Positions 11,001 through 23,404 of a stretch of 64,000 bases of DNA are shown piece by piece; positions within the stretch are counted from its first letter, which is position 1, and the number at the start of each line of letters is the position of its first letter. The notes under the pieces are model-generated. The model was given only the letters and a program-made list of their open reading frames with translations. It was not told the origin of the DNA and ran no database searches. The stretch spans positions 1 to 64,000 of the forward strand of contig JACGCM010002114.1 in NCBI GenBank assembly GCA_014058105.1, written 5' to 3'. The translations under genes were made by a program, and so were the position numbers. This DNA comes from Kingdonia uniflora. Taxonomy: Eukaryota; Streptophyta; Magnoliopsida; Ranunculales; Circaeasteraceae.

Positions 11001-14000
11001 ATTTTTCAAAGCAACTTACATTTCCTTTGCAAGGTTTCATTGAGTGATAATAGCCGAGATTTGGATTGCTATCTATTGACTAACTTCAGATATCTCAATA
11101 TCTGACTTTTGACAACATTATTAGTCTCTTTTAGGTACATTGAAGAGGTTAATAAGGGGAAATGCTACTTCTCATCTTTTTTCAGAGTTTTCCACATGAT
11201 GAACCTGAATTTTGAACTTACTGATCATTACATAAATGCCAATGGTGGGTAGTATATCCTTTGCAGTTGCGATGAAAAAAAAATCATATTACTGAAGCTC
11301 TATTAGTAATACAGAGAAAATCACGAGGAAGTCTACATTTTTGAGATATATCGTAAATGGATGTCAACAGTCATGTGAATACAGACCGATTTATATTTTT
11401 ATGTATCTAAATGATGTGTGATGGAATAAATGTAAATAAAGTATCGACCTTGGCCATAGAATTTTCATTTTCCTAGAAGTGTTGAAAAGGAGGTCAGAAA
11501 TTTCAATTTTCTACGAATATTTTCTGGACTGGGAGGGCTAGGAAACATTTAAATGATCTGCTTATGATAAAGGTCCAAAATCTCCAGAAAATTTTTGCTA
11601 CTCCACATTTGCTTTTCCAAAAAGGTTAAAGGTCCTCCCAATCTAGATAATATAAATGTGAGTAATTTTTGGGGTTTAGAAAAGACTTAACCTGCCACAT
11701 GCTACAACAATGTCCTCGAAGATAGTGTTTCCAAAACCTGTATGAAGTTGTTGCTCGATCTCCCTAATTGCTTCAATGTATCCCCTGCAAAATGAAAAGA
11801 TGGACAGTTTAAATATATTCGTGTTTTCATTAACTTATAATGATCAAAACTTATTTACTCGTTTAAACCCGCCAAGTAGGTCAATTGTCATCTTTGAAGT
11901 TAAGGACTTCCATGGAATCAAATTTTATCTTTTAGAAGTTGCTTATCAGTTATCATAATATTACTTTACAGTTTATCAACTGATAATATGTGCTTTTTTC
12001 CACTCACTAAGATAGGTTTATTATAACGAAACGTCTATGTTGATGTGATTTACATAATTTTATTATATTATACTAGTATAACACTATAACACTACGCGGT
12101 CAAGAAGACCGGTGATTACTATGTAACTCAGTAATATACTACTAGAAGAAGTCAACATTAACCTGTAATGTCAGTATGTAAATAATTTTTGCAAGAAGAA
12201 ATACTACACGGAGAGAGGATTTAAAAGGAAGAGAGAGAAAGAAGAAAAAGAAGGAAAAGAGACGTGGGAAAGAAATTAGTGAGAGAATGGAGAGAAAGTA
12301 TGAGCTTCAATATGATAGAAAAATGCTTGGAACAGCCTATCATAAGTCCATAACTACCTTCTAGTATATGTATCGATTCAATACCTTCATTTGCCTCGTT
12401 TGATGTATTAGTTAGAGAGATGCACATAACTCCTATAATTTCCTTAAAGAAAATGAGAAATTATCTCTCGCCATATTTCTAGTCTATATTTTTCTTTCAA
12501 GATTTAGTTTACCCATATTTTTCTCCACAACATTTGTCTCCGTGTTTTATGTTCTATCTGTATTGCTCCAAACTTCTGTTTCATATTTCTCTCTATTTTT
12601 CACTCTAGATTTGTTTCTCCAAATTTCTCTTTCTAGAATTTGGTTTTCTTTACCATATTTCGCTCTACACTTTTTAAGTCTATGCTTTCCCTCCAAATTC
12701 CCCTCTCAAAAATCCAACTTTGTATTGAATATCCTATAGTCTCTATGCATATTTTTTCCGAATGCATCTATACATATTTTTATTTTTATTTCTTTCGTAT
12801 TTTCTCTCTCCAAGTTACTTCTCCCAATTAGTCTCTTCATTCTTTCTATCCATATGGTCTCTTCAAATTTCTCCTTCTATGTATTTTCCAGATTTCCTCT
12901 CCATAAACAACTAACTAAAAATAAAGTATAAACATGTAGAAAAATGAAGTAGAACAAATATTAACGATTAAATACTCATAATTGTAGAGTAACAAGGTGA
13001 ACCACTTAAATTAATAAGAGCCGCTTCAGCTTAGCTGAGTTAGAGTTACTCTTATTAAAACTAACCTTATCTTGACCTATTAGGTACAGTGCTGGGTAAG
13101 TGTAACGCCCCGCTTTATTTTTTTCCGTTATATAACTTTGTTCTAGAGCTGTTGTAGTTTAGTAAGTTGCATGTGGAGTATGTTATCATTGCTCTTATAT
13201 TCTTTCTTCAAACCCATTCAAACCCACACCGAATTTCCCCAATTCTTCTCCAACTCCTCCTTATTCTCCACATCAATTCTAGGGCACAACTCTCCCTTAA
13301 CTAATTTAAGTTCTAGAGAGAGAGAGGGGAAGAAAGAGAGATGTATTTGCTAAAGCTCTCTACGACTTACAGCTCCGCATTGCTCCGCACCGCTCGACTT
13401 TCGTTCTTCATCGTTTTTTTAACCTCAGGCAAGTGCATCTATCTAATCTCATTTGCTTTGATTGATATGAGTAAATCATAGTATTTCAGTTGTTCCAATC
13501 TTCTTTATACAAAGCATCTCCTAGGTATAAATCGGTACTGATTTTATCATTTTCTAAATTTTGCTCTTATCATCGCATCAAATCTATATTATACATTTCA
13601 GTATTGTGTAGGCAGTCATGCATCCTCCCGTGGGTTATTGCATAAGGTTTCTGTAGGCATACAACTGTTGATCTCTCTGTGTTAGACTTTGGTTCTTAAT
13701 AGGTTAGTATACTAATAGTCTGATTTTTATTTGGGTTAGAGAATTGCTTGGGTATTAAAGGTACAGAGAATTTATAGAGGTCTTATTATAGGTATGATGG
13801 GTCTGATGGCGTTCTGGGGTAACTCTAGCTAAGCTTTGTTGGGGTTCTTTGTTGAATATCTTGTATATGGTTTATGGCAGTTACGACTTAATTGTATTGC
13901 GGCTGATTAAATGGTCATGTAGTTTAGTTAAGATATAGCGGTAGTTATTATCTTACTTATAGGATATCATATGAAATGGTTCTTAACACTAGTTGGTTTG

Positions 14001-17000
14001 AGGTAGTGCTTATTGGTGGGTTTAAATAATTGTTGATTGATGATGTAATATCCAATGACGGTGCTTGACTACGGTTTAGTTGTGAGAAACTTTATTGGGT
14101 GATATGGGCGTGAATAACTTGGCTTGATATTTGTTGGAACTAGGCATTCGAGGTGTTATAATCTGGTTATAGTATGTGTGAAGGAGATGGTTGGATCTTA
14201 GTGTGGCATAACCACCATTCTTAGATGATTTCCTTGGTTATCTATTTAATGTTGGTCATTTCAGTTGGCTGATATCATAGTAGCTTCTTTAATTAGTTTG
14301 GTTCGTTTAGATGAGATCCTTTAGTATGCTTAGACATCTAGTAGCTGATTTTAAATAGTACTTTTGAGACTTGGAAATAGTGGATTCCAATACTATTTAT
14401 GAGGTTGATCTATATGATGGTTGTATGAGTGTGGTTCAATAATCATCGCAAGATATTGTGCTGGTGATAAGAACTTTGTACTAAATGGATATTAGGAGCG
14501 AGTCTGTGATTCTAGAACATCTTAGGTAATCCTTTGGTTTGTCTTTTGTGACAACCATTTAAGAGAATGAATTTTCCATGATTTAGTAGTACGCGACTTA
14601 GAATCGCTTTGACGCTTAGGGTTTCCTTTTGATATAGTCGCACTTATTGGGCATGTTACGACAGATAGCATTGGATGTTGGAGCTTTACTTCATTTGATA
14701 GAGTCCCCACTTGTTATTAAAGTGAGGGTAGATAGATCATCTGGTCGTAAGAGCGGTAGGTCTTTGGATATAGTCCCAGATGCTGATTAGGCAGGGCAGA
14801 CAGATCAATTGATTTTTATAGGATTCAAACTTCTTCCTTTCATTCATGCATAGGATAACTTAGAGTCATGTACACAGTAGGGCTATGTTGTCAGGGTCCT
14901 TGGGTTCGAGTCCCTAAACAAAATATGAGGTATCTATTTATCAGTGTTCCCGGGTTGCAAGTCCCTAAATTATACCCCAGTTACTTATCGGTTTTGTTAT
15001 TCTGTGTGAATACTCCCCGTGGGCATAGATCCCTAAAAGTGAAAATAAAACAAGCTTTAGACCTGTAGGTTAAAATTCCTTGAACACTCTGATCAGGTGC
15101 ATTACCCGCTAATTATTGGCTCACTAAAAAGGAATCCGCCAATCCCTGGCTCGCCAATAAGGGATACGCTTCTGTTGAGGAGAGAAGGGTGTGAGAGTGT
15201 GGTCCCACTGAATTAAAAGTGACCTTGTGTACATCGTCTGTTAGTTATCCCCCACACCTAATAATACTCTATAATTATTTATAATACCGGTTGGCGCCGA
15301 CGCTTAAAAATAACATTAATAATTGAACCTCATTTCCTCAAAGCATTGCATCATTTATATATATTTATAGGATATTAGTTTTACTTAGACCGCCTTCTTT
15401 AGGACTCGTAGCTTGGTTAATATTCTACTATAATTCTGTTGGATCCTTCTTGTCTCTTTTCTGTGTTTATCTTGGTTTATCATGTCTTATGACCTTAGAT
15501 ATTTGTACTTGCTGGGCGTTGCTTGCTGATGCCTTGCGCATATATACTTTTTCAGGTGAATTGTTGCGGTAGCGATACTAGTAGTTGGAGCAAGCTGGAC
15601 TTGCATCTTTTGGAGTTCTTACTATCCTTGTAGTATTATTTATCATTTCTATCTCTTTTAGATTTTCTTCCGCTGCGTAGTTTCTTAGTGTTGTAGATGT
15701 ATTTACGATTTGTTTTAAATTGTAGTACGCCTTTTAGGGGCTCATCTTTAGGATGCCCGACGGTATACCTCAGAATTCGCGTTCTTAATAGTTTATTAAG
15801 AAGCCAATTTTGGGGGCGTGACAGTAAGGTCCTACTGGGGCTAAACTAAGTTAGCTAATTATTTCATGCGGTTACATTCTTTTAGAACTAAGTACAGACA
15901 AAGTTTTTAAGCCTGTCTCATAAAACAAATAAGAAAAATGCAAGAACTCTATTTGAACAAAATGACCTTGATTTCTAAACAATGTTTTCCTTACTTTGTT
16001 GAACCTCATAAGATATAAATATGTGTTACTATCACGATAAAGACTTTTTGTGGATGGCTTTCCTTCCTTTAAATCGACTAGACATTGTGGTTCAAAATCT
16101 CAGACTCATTTCATCGAGACCAATTCAACTAGGAAAAACTTTGACGATCCGTGCCGAGTTGAAGCAGTCCATGATTTTTATAAGAATTCCCCTAGAATCA
16201 TACCGGACCAAGCTGATCCCGAGTCGGATCGGGCAAGTTGGTCCAATACAATCCGAGTTTTCAAACCATAGTAGATAAAGAATAAAGACCGCCCGACTAG
16301 AACATATTAAACTTCCTTATCACTTGCCCTTTTAGAACAAAAACTATACAATGACAAAAGTAGTGAAACAGTAAAAAAAACAACATTGTATCATCATCTC
16401 ACTGCTATGAGGCTCAACAAGAGAAAACGTAGCTAGTATGATATGCCAAAAATTGGCCAGAATAAAAGATTGAGAAAGCCAAATTTTACTTATGTTGCCA
16501 AGGCAATTAAAAAACTGGGTTCAAAAACCGTGACATAGAAAAAGAATCAGGCATCCTTAATCCTTCCTTACCAGGTTCCAATAGAGTTAGATCCACCAAC
16601 AGGAATAACATACGGTTTTCGTCCTTCACTTTGTAAACTCTCTTTTAGCAAATTTGTAAGAGCCTGAAACCAAAAATAATTTTTTGAATAGAAAGCCTGA
16701 GAATGTTAAACATGAAGAACATTAGTCTGACACCATACTGTCCTACAGGCAATACATGTTATCTCATACAGTTATTTACTTTTTGTATATTAAACCAGGC
16801 TTTTATTATGCCAAGATTTGTTAAGAAGCATTTAAAGGTAGATGGAGGTCAGGATCCTTTACTAGATGGCATAATATTTCGAGATGCTTTGTAGTACTTG
16901 TTTCGTATGACATCATGTATTTTTATGGATCCTTCCCTATTTACAGTCGGAGACTTGGGACGGAATTCAAGACTAAGTTGCAAATAATAAAAAATAAAAA

Positions 17001-18971
17001 TAGATCAAAGAGATAAATTGTTAAAGTTGGGAAGCACAAACCACACTCCCAATTTTTGAATATTCTTCCTTTGAGACGAGATCAACATGAGCTCCTACTA
17101 AACGCTCAACAAGAAGGTTGCCCGTCAATCCAGGATCTTTGTCCACTAGAGCCTGCAAGAAATTCAAAGAGAAACTCTATCATCCGACTTAATTCAAAAA
17201 ATCAACAATAAAGGCATGACAAACCAAAAGATAGTATAACGTTCCTAAAATAGGCGGAAAAATCGATATCTCGTGATTCGGCTATGTCCATTGCCTTAAA
17301 AACACACTTTCTTTCACATCTCTAAAGACCTACATCCACCTGACAAACCCAACAGGTTGAGAAAAGGAGAACGAAATGTACCTTTGAGGTGCGCAGTATA
17401 AGGTAGCAATCAAGATTTAAGTACTTTGCAGCTACAGCAGTAGCACGGCAATGGTTGCTTTGGATGCCTCCTATGGTTACAATACAATCTGCACCTTGTG
17501 CTACGGCATCTGCCATTAAGAATTCCAACTTCCTGACTTTGTTACCACTTAATTGCATTCCTGAAAGGTCATCACGCTACAGAATTCAAGATTAATCTGT
17601 CAGTGTATACAATAAGATTGAAAGAAAATAAAGAAAATGTAAGGCTACATGCACATTAAAAATGAATAAAATAATCAATTGGCAGTGATTATTAGGTAGC
17701 TCGATCTTTTCTTTCCTAGTACGCCTATGATTTCAAAGATCCTCTTGAATAAGTACATTAATCGAATCACATTGAGAGACCTCAGTAGATGACATTATAA
17801 AATATAGTAAGTCGATATAGTTATCCACTATGAATTGTAAAAACCTTTGGAAAAGATACTTATTTTGGTGACCAAATTCACACACACTACATTCACGCAG
17901 ATTTAGACAACCAGCAGCAACAACGAATACATTCGACAAGTAACTCCAACACTTGAAGTCAACGCCCACCCACCAGAAGGTAAGTAACTGACTAAATGAG
18001 ATGTGACTCCAGATAAGATAAGATAAAATCTATTTACATGGAAGATAACAAGATCCAGCAGTTAGAATTATCACCTAGGAATCTCTTATTGCCTTAAATA
18101 GGAGGCAACCCTCTCATTCAATGAAATTCATATCTCTCTCCCTACCCCACTACCTCTAGGATAGTTGAAGTCAACTAAATGTAATTGTAATAAACCTACA
18201 TATCTAGTAGAATTTTAATCCCTCAACACTCAAACCAGGGTTTTTCACCTCAAATTAAGTTTACTCTGTATTTATATTTCTCGCAAACCTTCAAACATTC
18301 CCCCATTAAGGGACGCGTGAACTACGAGTTTGATCTGAGACAACAGCATATTTATTGTACGTTAGCTAAGTCCGACTAAAACTTACATTACTAAACAGGG
18401 ATGTCAGTCATCAGACCCACCGATAGGGAGGTCTCTTTTCTTTTAACTTGGTTGCAGAATGTTACTTGAATGGTTATGGTAGTTTGACTGAAGCTTTTTA
18501 TAATCCCCTAATTACCCTTATCTATGCAACTTTTTCTCTCTCAACTAAAACTCCATGACTCTTAAAAAAACTTTAAATGTACAAAATCAAGTTAAAATTT
18601 TTACCTTAATCCACAATTCCGTATTTTTGGGCAAATTTGGGATATCCCATTTGTGAATTGGAGTTGGAACCTGATGACAAAAGGCAAGAAAATTTACTAA
18701 TCCAAACAAGCTCTAATTCGAAATCAAAATCGAAAGCAGAGGGAGGAGTGAGAGTTACATGTGCAAGAGAGAAGGTGTGAGAAGGGACGGGGTTGAGATG
18801 AAGAGCCCAAGAGGGAGGAACATAGTGCTTCTTTGCAAGAAACCCAAAGCCCTGTTTGGTTCCATCATTAACATCCATTGAAGAAATAACGAGTTTTCTT
18901 TGAAAGAGTTTTTGTGTTTTGTTGATTGGATGAGCAGTTGTTGTAAATGTGATCGCCTGACGGAGAAACAT
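8094..18971 (-). CDS. DCD: D-cysteine desulfhydrase (PLP-dependent), 3' end missing
   Basis: This enzyme family splits D-cysteine into H2S, ammonia and pyruvate using pyridoxal phosphate; the plant form is often mitochondrial and related to ACC deaminase. Eight exons on the minus strand: 18759-18971, 18605-18670, 17382-17576, 17042-17152, 16572-16663, 11692-11784, 8284-8341, 8094-8207. All borders have GT/AG and phases agree, giving 314 codons without a stop. Visible motifs are [16 protein letters not shown] (expected PLP lysine in GNK), [13 protein letters not shown], and the phosphate loop ACGSGGTVAG across exons 6/7. The first Met (18971) precedes a possible targeting peptide; a second Met lies at 18881. 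The family needs about 100 more residues after exon 8, which I cannot find within the remaining 8 kb. A 22-kb LINE nest starts about 55 bp upstream of the start. It is either a gene extending left of the window or a truncated one. Confidence 0.88.
8390..8779. mobile_element. 390-bp hAT-like MITE in a desulfhydrase intron
   Basis: Terminal inverted repeats CTATGTAACATTGACA and (reverse-complemented) CTATGTAACATGGACA bound the element. It is flanked by CTTGGCAT (8382-8389) and CTTGGTAT (8780-8787), an 8-bp duplication with one mismatch, as hAT elements make. The interior is rich in GTGTCCG/CGGACAC motifs. It lies in the intron between exons 6 and 7 of the desulfhydrase gene, about 50 bp from exon 7. 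Confidence 0.8.
9353..9532 (+). pseudogene. Exon-like open stretch of unknown identity
   Basis: A 59-codon frame on the plus strand (starting [18 protein letters not shown], later [18 protein letters not shown]) ends at TAG 9530-9532, and the same frame continues for 14 more codons. Composition is protein-like and unlike the surrounding AT-rich intron. No ATG or convincing splice borders mark it and I do not recognise the family. It may be a captured gene fragment in the intron or a chance frame. Confidence 0.3.
10230..10790. repeat. GC-rich LTR-like repeat island
   Basis: A sharp jump to GC-rich DNA begins at TGTCACGGCCCAGCCCGGG and fades near 10790, inside an AT-rich intron. The first bases resemble the TGTCACGCCCC / GGGGCGTGACA termini common in plant LTR retrotransposons. 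I could not find the matching end or a target-site duplication. Open frames on both strands have no recognisable product and are probably by-products of GC richness. Confidence 0.5.
13101..15823. mobile_element. Solo-LTR-like element (2.7 kb) in desulfhydrase intron 5
   Basis: The element starts TGTAACGCCCCGC and ends GGGGGCGTGACA, so it has TG...CA ends within a ~11-bp imperfect inverted repeat. GTAAG stands on both sides (13096-13100 and 15824-15828), a perfect 5-bp target-site duplication. No coding region for gag or pol is present. The size and ends fit a solo LTR of a Ty3/gypsy element with very long LTRs, or a non-coding LTR derivative. It accounts for more than half of the 4.8-kb intron 5. 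Confidence 0.75.
16088..16271. mobile_element. Possible short MITE
   Basis: TGGTTCAAAATCTCAGACT at the left and the reverse complement of the right end (TGGTTTGAAAACTCGGATT) agree at about 14 of 19 positions. The interior has GGATCGGG/CCGAGTCGG motifs often seen in such elements. No clear target-site duplication was found. Confidence 0.4.
17577..18604 (-). other. Desulfhydrase intron 2
   Basis: A 1,028-bp intron between exon 2 and exon 3 with GT/AG borders. It is AT-rich with short frames only; I see no additional feature. Confidence 0.6.
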
Positions 18972-19137
18972 AGAGGAGTAAGACCAAAACTAATCAACGT
19001 TATTCACTCTAATAACTGTCTGCAACGTATTTTCAAGTTTTATTTTTTATTTTTTATTTTTTGATTGGTAAACGGTAAATTAATAAGCAAAATGGTTTTT
19101 TTTTTTTTTTTTATTATTATTATTGGTAAACCATATA

Positions 19138-22100
19138 TTAAAAAGCATAATGAGAAACAAAAGTAGTACCATCCTCCTCTAGACATGGATTTAACCATTC
19201 TTGGGGAGAATTATACCAAGTCCAACTAGTCGAATCACCCGTAGGTCGACTAGCAAGAAAATGTGCAACAGAGTTAGCGCTCCACGGAGCATAATTAATA
19301 CAAATATTAAGAGAGGAGTTCATCAAAGTCAGGCAATCCTGTAAGATAGCCTTCGTGGTCCAAGAGATGTTCGCTCCTCCAGAATTACAAAAAGAGAAGA
19401 TGGCTTCCACATCTGTCTCGATGATGGTCTTCATATGTTCTCGCTCGCATGCCCATTGAATGCCTGCCAAAACTGCTACTGCCTCCCCTCTTCCGCGGAG
19501 GCATATCTGCGGGAAGAAATTCGGGTTGCACCAAATACATTGTTAGTGTCACGGATAACCAGACCAATGCAATTGAAACATTTATTTTTGCAAAACGAGG
19601 CATCAACAATTTATTTTTTCAGTCAAAGGCCGGATTACCCCAAGGAACCTTGATAGATATCCGTTTATTCCGAAATACCGGTTCATTTGCAATAATTTTA
19701 TTAATGGTCCACGAGATCCGGATGGGATTCGGTACAGTTTTTTGAAAAATCCAGGCACAACGCGCCTTTCAAGATAACCAGTAAAGAGAGAATGTGACTG
19801 CAATCCAGGTAGCCCGATCAATTGACCAGTTTGTCGGGGGCGAAAGCCACATCACAATCTAATCATGGACAGACAAATGCTCAGCCTGGTGAAGTAATCC
19901 ACCAAGTGATGTACCAAACCAGACTGCGCGGGCAAACGCACATTCCAGGAGGAATTGATGGAGAGTCTTCAAAGGGGCCAGACACAAAGGGCACGAAGTA
20001 TCAGATAACGCAAGTCGAGCCGCAATCTTATCTCGGCAGGGGATCATATCGCGGAAGCATTTCCACGCAAACATCTGGGCCCGAGGCGACGCCTTATTCT
20101 TCCAGAAGCGTAAGAGGAAAGAGGGGGTACCAAGACTCGGTTCTAACTGTGAGTCAGACATGAGAGCCCGATAGGTGGACTTAATGGAAAATTTCCCATC
20201 TTTCGATGTGTTCCATTTCAATTCATCCAAGTTACCTTCGCGAGGAATATAAATATGTGAGATAAGGTTGGCCGAAATATCATCGCACTAGGCTAGCAGT
20301 TCATCGCGCCGCCAGGGTCGGCTAATCGGATCAATAAAATGGCTCACCCACATCGGACACTCCTCCATATTAATACCAGGTCGGGGGATGGGTTTCCTAC
20401 CCCCATCCGGAGGAATCCAAGGGTCGATCCAGAATCTAACCCGATTTCTTGTACGAACTTGCCACATAGAATGAGCGTTGATGGTCGCAATCGAGGAATG
20501 GACACTTTGCCAAGTCTAGGACGAAACCGCTTTCTTTGGAGCCTGTAAGATATCACAATCCGGAAAATATTTAGCTTTCAGCACACGACCCCACAGCTCG
20601 TTAGGCTTTTGATGTAATCGCCACACTAATTTTGAGAGGTGAGCTTTATTAGTAGTGCCTGCCTCCCTAATACCTAAACCTCCTTCGCGTTTCGGACGAC
20701 AGACTTCCTTCCACTTTTTCAGGTAGAGAGGTTTTCGAGCGTCTTTCCCTTTACCCCACCAGAAGTCACGTTGGAGCCGGTTGATATTTTTATACGTGGA
20801 TTTAGGGAGGGCAAAACAGGACATCTAGTAAGTTAGAATAGCCGATGTCACCAATTGTATAAAGATCGTTCTACCCGCCTGAGAGAGTAATTTCCCACGC
20901 CAAGATTGAAGACGGGATGAAATCCGTTCTTCTATACGATGGAAAGTCTGGGCTTTGGACCGATGGAAGAACAGGTTCGTTCCCAAGTAACGCTCATCGG
21001 TCGGCATGATCTTAATTTTCAAAAGACGGCTGATAATCCGACAGTGGCGATGAGGAATATTCTTACTGAAAAACACGCCCGACTTAGCCAGATTCAGTTC
21101 TTGTCTCGTGGCCCGGCAAAAAGAATCAAGAACATTCTTCAGTTCAAGCGCTTCAGCGATGTCTGCCCGGCAAAACAGGAGATAATCATCTGTAAATAGA
21201 AGATGGGAAACCGGAGGGGCTCGTCGAGATGCTTTAACACCATGAATGAGATTAGCCGATTTCTTATCCCCCAAGGCCCGAGACTGACCTTCCATCAGAA
21301 TAATAAACAAAAAGGGGGAAAGAGGATCACATTGGCAGAGACCCCTAGTGGGGGTAATGAGCCCATGGGCTGAGCCGTTGAGAAGAACCGAGTACCGCAC
21401 TGTCGAAATACATTGAAAAATCCACTGACACCAAGTTTGACTGAAACCAAGGTTAGCCAAAGTGCGCATCAAAGTTCCCCATTAAATCCTGTCGTAGGCT
21501 TTCGACATATCTAGCTTGACTCCCATCAAGCCCGTTCTCCCATTTTTTTGTTTCATAGTATGGATAAGTTCGTGGGCAACCAGAACATTGTCCGAAATCT
21601 GACGACCACTAACGAAAGCACCTTGAAAGGGGGATATAAACTTATCCAGAAGAGGCTTAAGACGAGAAGAAAGGATTTTGGAAATAATTTTATAGATAAC
21701 ATTATAGAGGCTGATAGGCCGAAAATCACACGGGAAAGCCTTAGCCCCATTCTTGGGAATCATAACAACATGAGTAATGTTGGTATATGAGGGCATAAAG
21801 CCCGACTCAAAGAATATGGAGACCAAACGGCAAATATCGGATCCAACCACCTCCCAGGACTGTTGAAAGAAGAGCGCAGGGAATCCATCCGGGCCTGGAG
21901 CTTTGTAAGGGCCGATACTATCTAGAGCAAACTTAATCTCCTCCGGAGTAACCACACGAGTAAGAGTACTATTATCCTCTTCCGTAATACACATACCAAA
22001 ATGATGGATGAACTCAGGAACGTCGACAGGGTTAGAAGTTTGAAAGTTACGAGCCATGTCTCGGAGGAAAATTTGGCCAATTTCGGAAGGATCACCCGTC

Positions 22101-23258
22101 CAACTCCCTGATTCATCTCTAAACCAATCAATGGAGTTTTTTTTTCGTTGAGAGAGGGTTTGCATATGAAAGAATTTTGTATTGCGATCGCCCTCGGTTA
22201 ACCAGTTAACCCTCAATTTTTGTCGCCAGAACATCTCCTCTCTTAACTGGGTCTCATCAAGTTCTACTAACAATTCCGGTTCTCGGTTTGCAGTGGCATC
22301 AGTAAATGGAAGAGCTTGATTAATATAAATTTATTTTTTTAACGCAAAAATCTTACTGGGGACATGACCAAAAGAATTCTTATTCCATGATCTAAGGCTA
22401 GTTTTCGTAGAAGAAAGTTTTTCTTTCACCAGTTGGGCAGGGGAGCCAGACCCCGTCATTTGCCAAAGTTCCTTTATCAAATGGGGAAAGTATGGCTCCC
22501 GGGCCACATAGATTGAAAGCGAAAACATTTACCTAGTGAATTCAAATTGGGATAAGTATCAAGGCAAAGAGGGGAGTGATCCGAACCCAAGGCAGGAAAA
22601 TGGAAAACCTTTGTTGTTGGAAAAATAAACATCCAATCCGCATTTGCCAAGCTCCGATCTAATCGCTCTTTGATGTTGTCTTTGCCACGACGTTTATTGT
22701 TCCAGGTAAAAGGGTGACCCGAGAAACCAAGATCAATGAGGCCAGCTTGTTGAGTAACCTCTCTGGCGAAGGTGCTAGACGCAGCGCGAAGCGGTTTACC
22801 CCCCACTTTATCTGGATTCTCAAAAATGGTGTTAAAATCTCCCAATATTAGCAAAGGTCCAGAATGCGCATTCGCCGTTGTTTCAACCAAACGCCAGCTT
22901 TCATTCCTATCCCGTTGATAGGGGCTCCCATAAAAAAAGGAGATCATCCAAGGCGAGCCAGTTGGCTTCGAATAAATCAGGACATTAATAATATATGTAT
23001 TCAAAATATTACATCCAAAGAAATATTGTTTTTCCACATAATACAAATACTTCCAGGCCGTCCCTGGATACCAGAGGCAGGAACATCAATCCAGTTTGGA
23101 TAGCTAAGGCGGCAAACTAAATCATGCATTTCTCCAGACGAACGTTTTGTTTCAGATAAAAAGATAATGTCCCCGTTAGAGGACCGGATCAGTTCTTTTA
23201 AGTGCCGAATTGCTTCAGGTCGACCCAAACCTCGGCAATTCCATGATATAATGATCAT
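19138..23258 (-). pseudogene. LINE A ORF2: endonuclease, reverse transcriptase, RNase H
   Basis: It starts MIIISWNCRGLG at 23258. Endonuclease motifs WNCRG, SETK, LGDFNT, LDRSLA and GSDHSPL are present, with a one-base frameshift near 23005. Reverse transcriptase runs from about 22270 to 20800 with PGPDGFPALFF, PISLYNVIYKIISKIL, KLDMSKAYDRI, GLCQCDPLSPFLF and LFTDD (usual form LFADD). A zf-RVT domain (SDTSCPLCLAPLKTLHQF) is near 20010, and RNase H (ETDVEA ... NSVAHFLA) is at 19138-19470. In-frame stops fall after DRI (about 21480), after LTY (about 20823) and in the segment near 20515. All lie at codons that are Gln or Trp in related copies. Confidence 0.85.
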
Positions 23259-23404
23259 AATGGCCCGGGTGGCCTACGTGGAGCCACCCGAACCCTAGAG
23301 TAACGGTCGAGAAGATAGTATGTATGACGAATCCGAGAGTAAGACACCAAAGTAGGATTGTGTACCTGAAAGTGTGTCGGGCGGCGAGAACCAGACGGAG
23401 GAAG

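Larger units (their letters stand above)
8788..11691. other. Remainder of desulfhydrase intron 6
   Basis: AT-rich intron sequence between the MITE and exon 6. It contains an exon-like open stretch at 9353-9532 and the GC-rich repeat at about 10230-10790, listed separately. Elsewhere I see nothing beyond low-complexity runs. Confidence 0.6.

Noticed and set aside
12221..13353. Short frames in the pyrimidine-rich part of desulfhydrase intron 5
   Set aside because: They are composed of Phe/Ser/Leu runs from T/C-rich sequence and have no domain or splice support.
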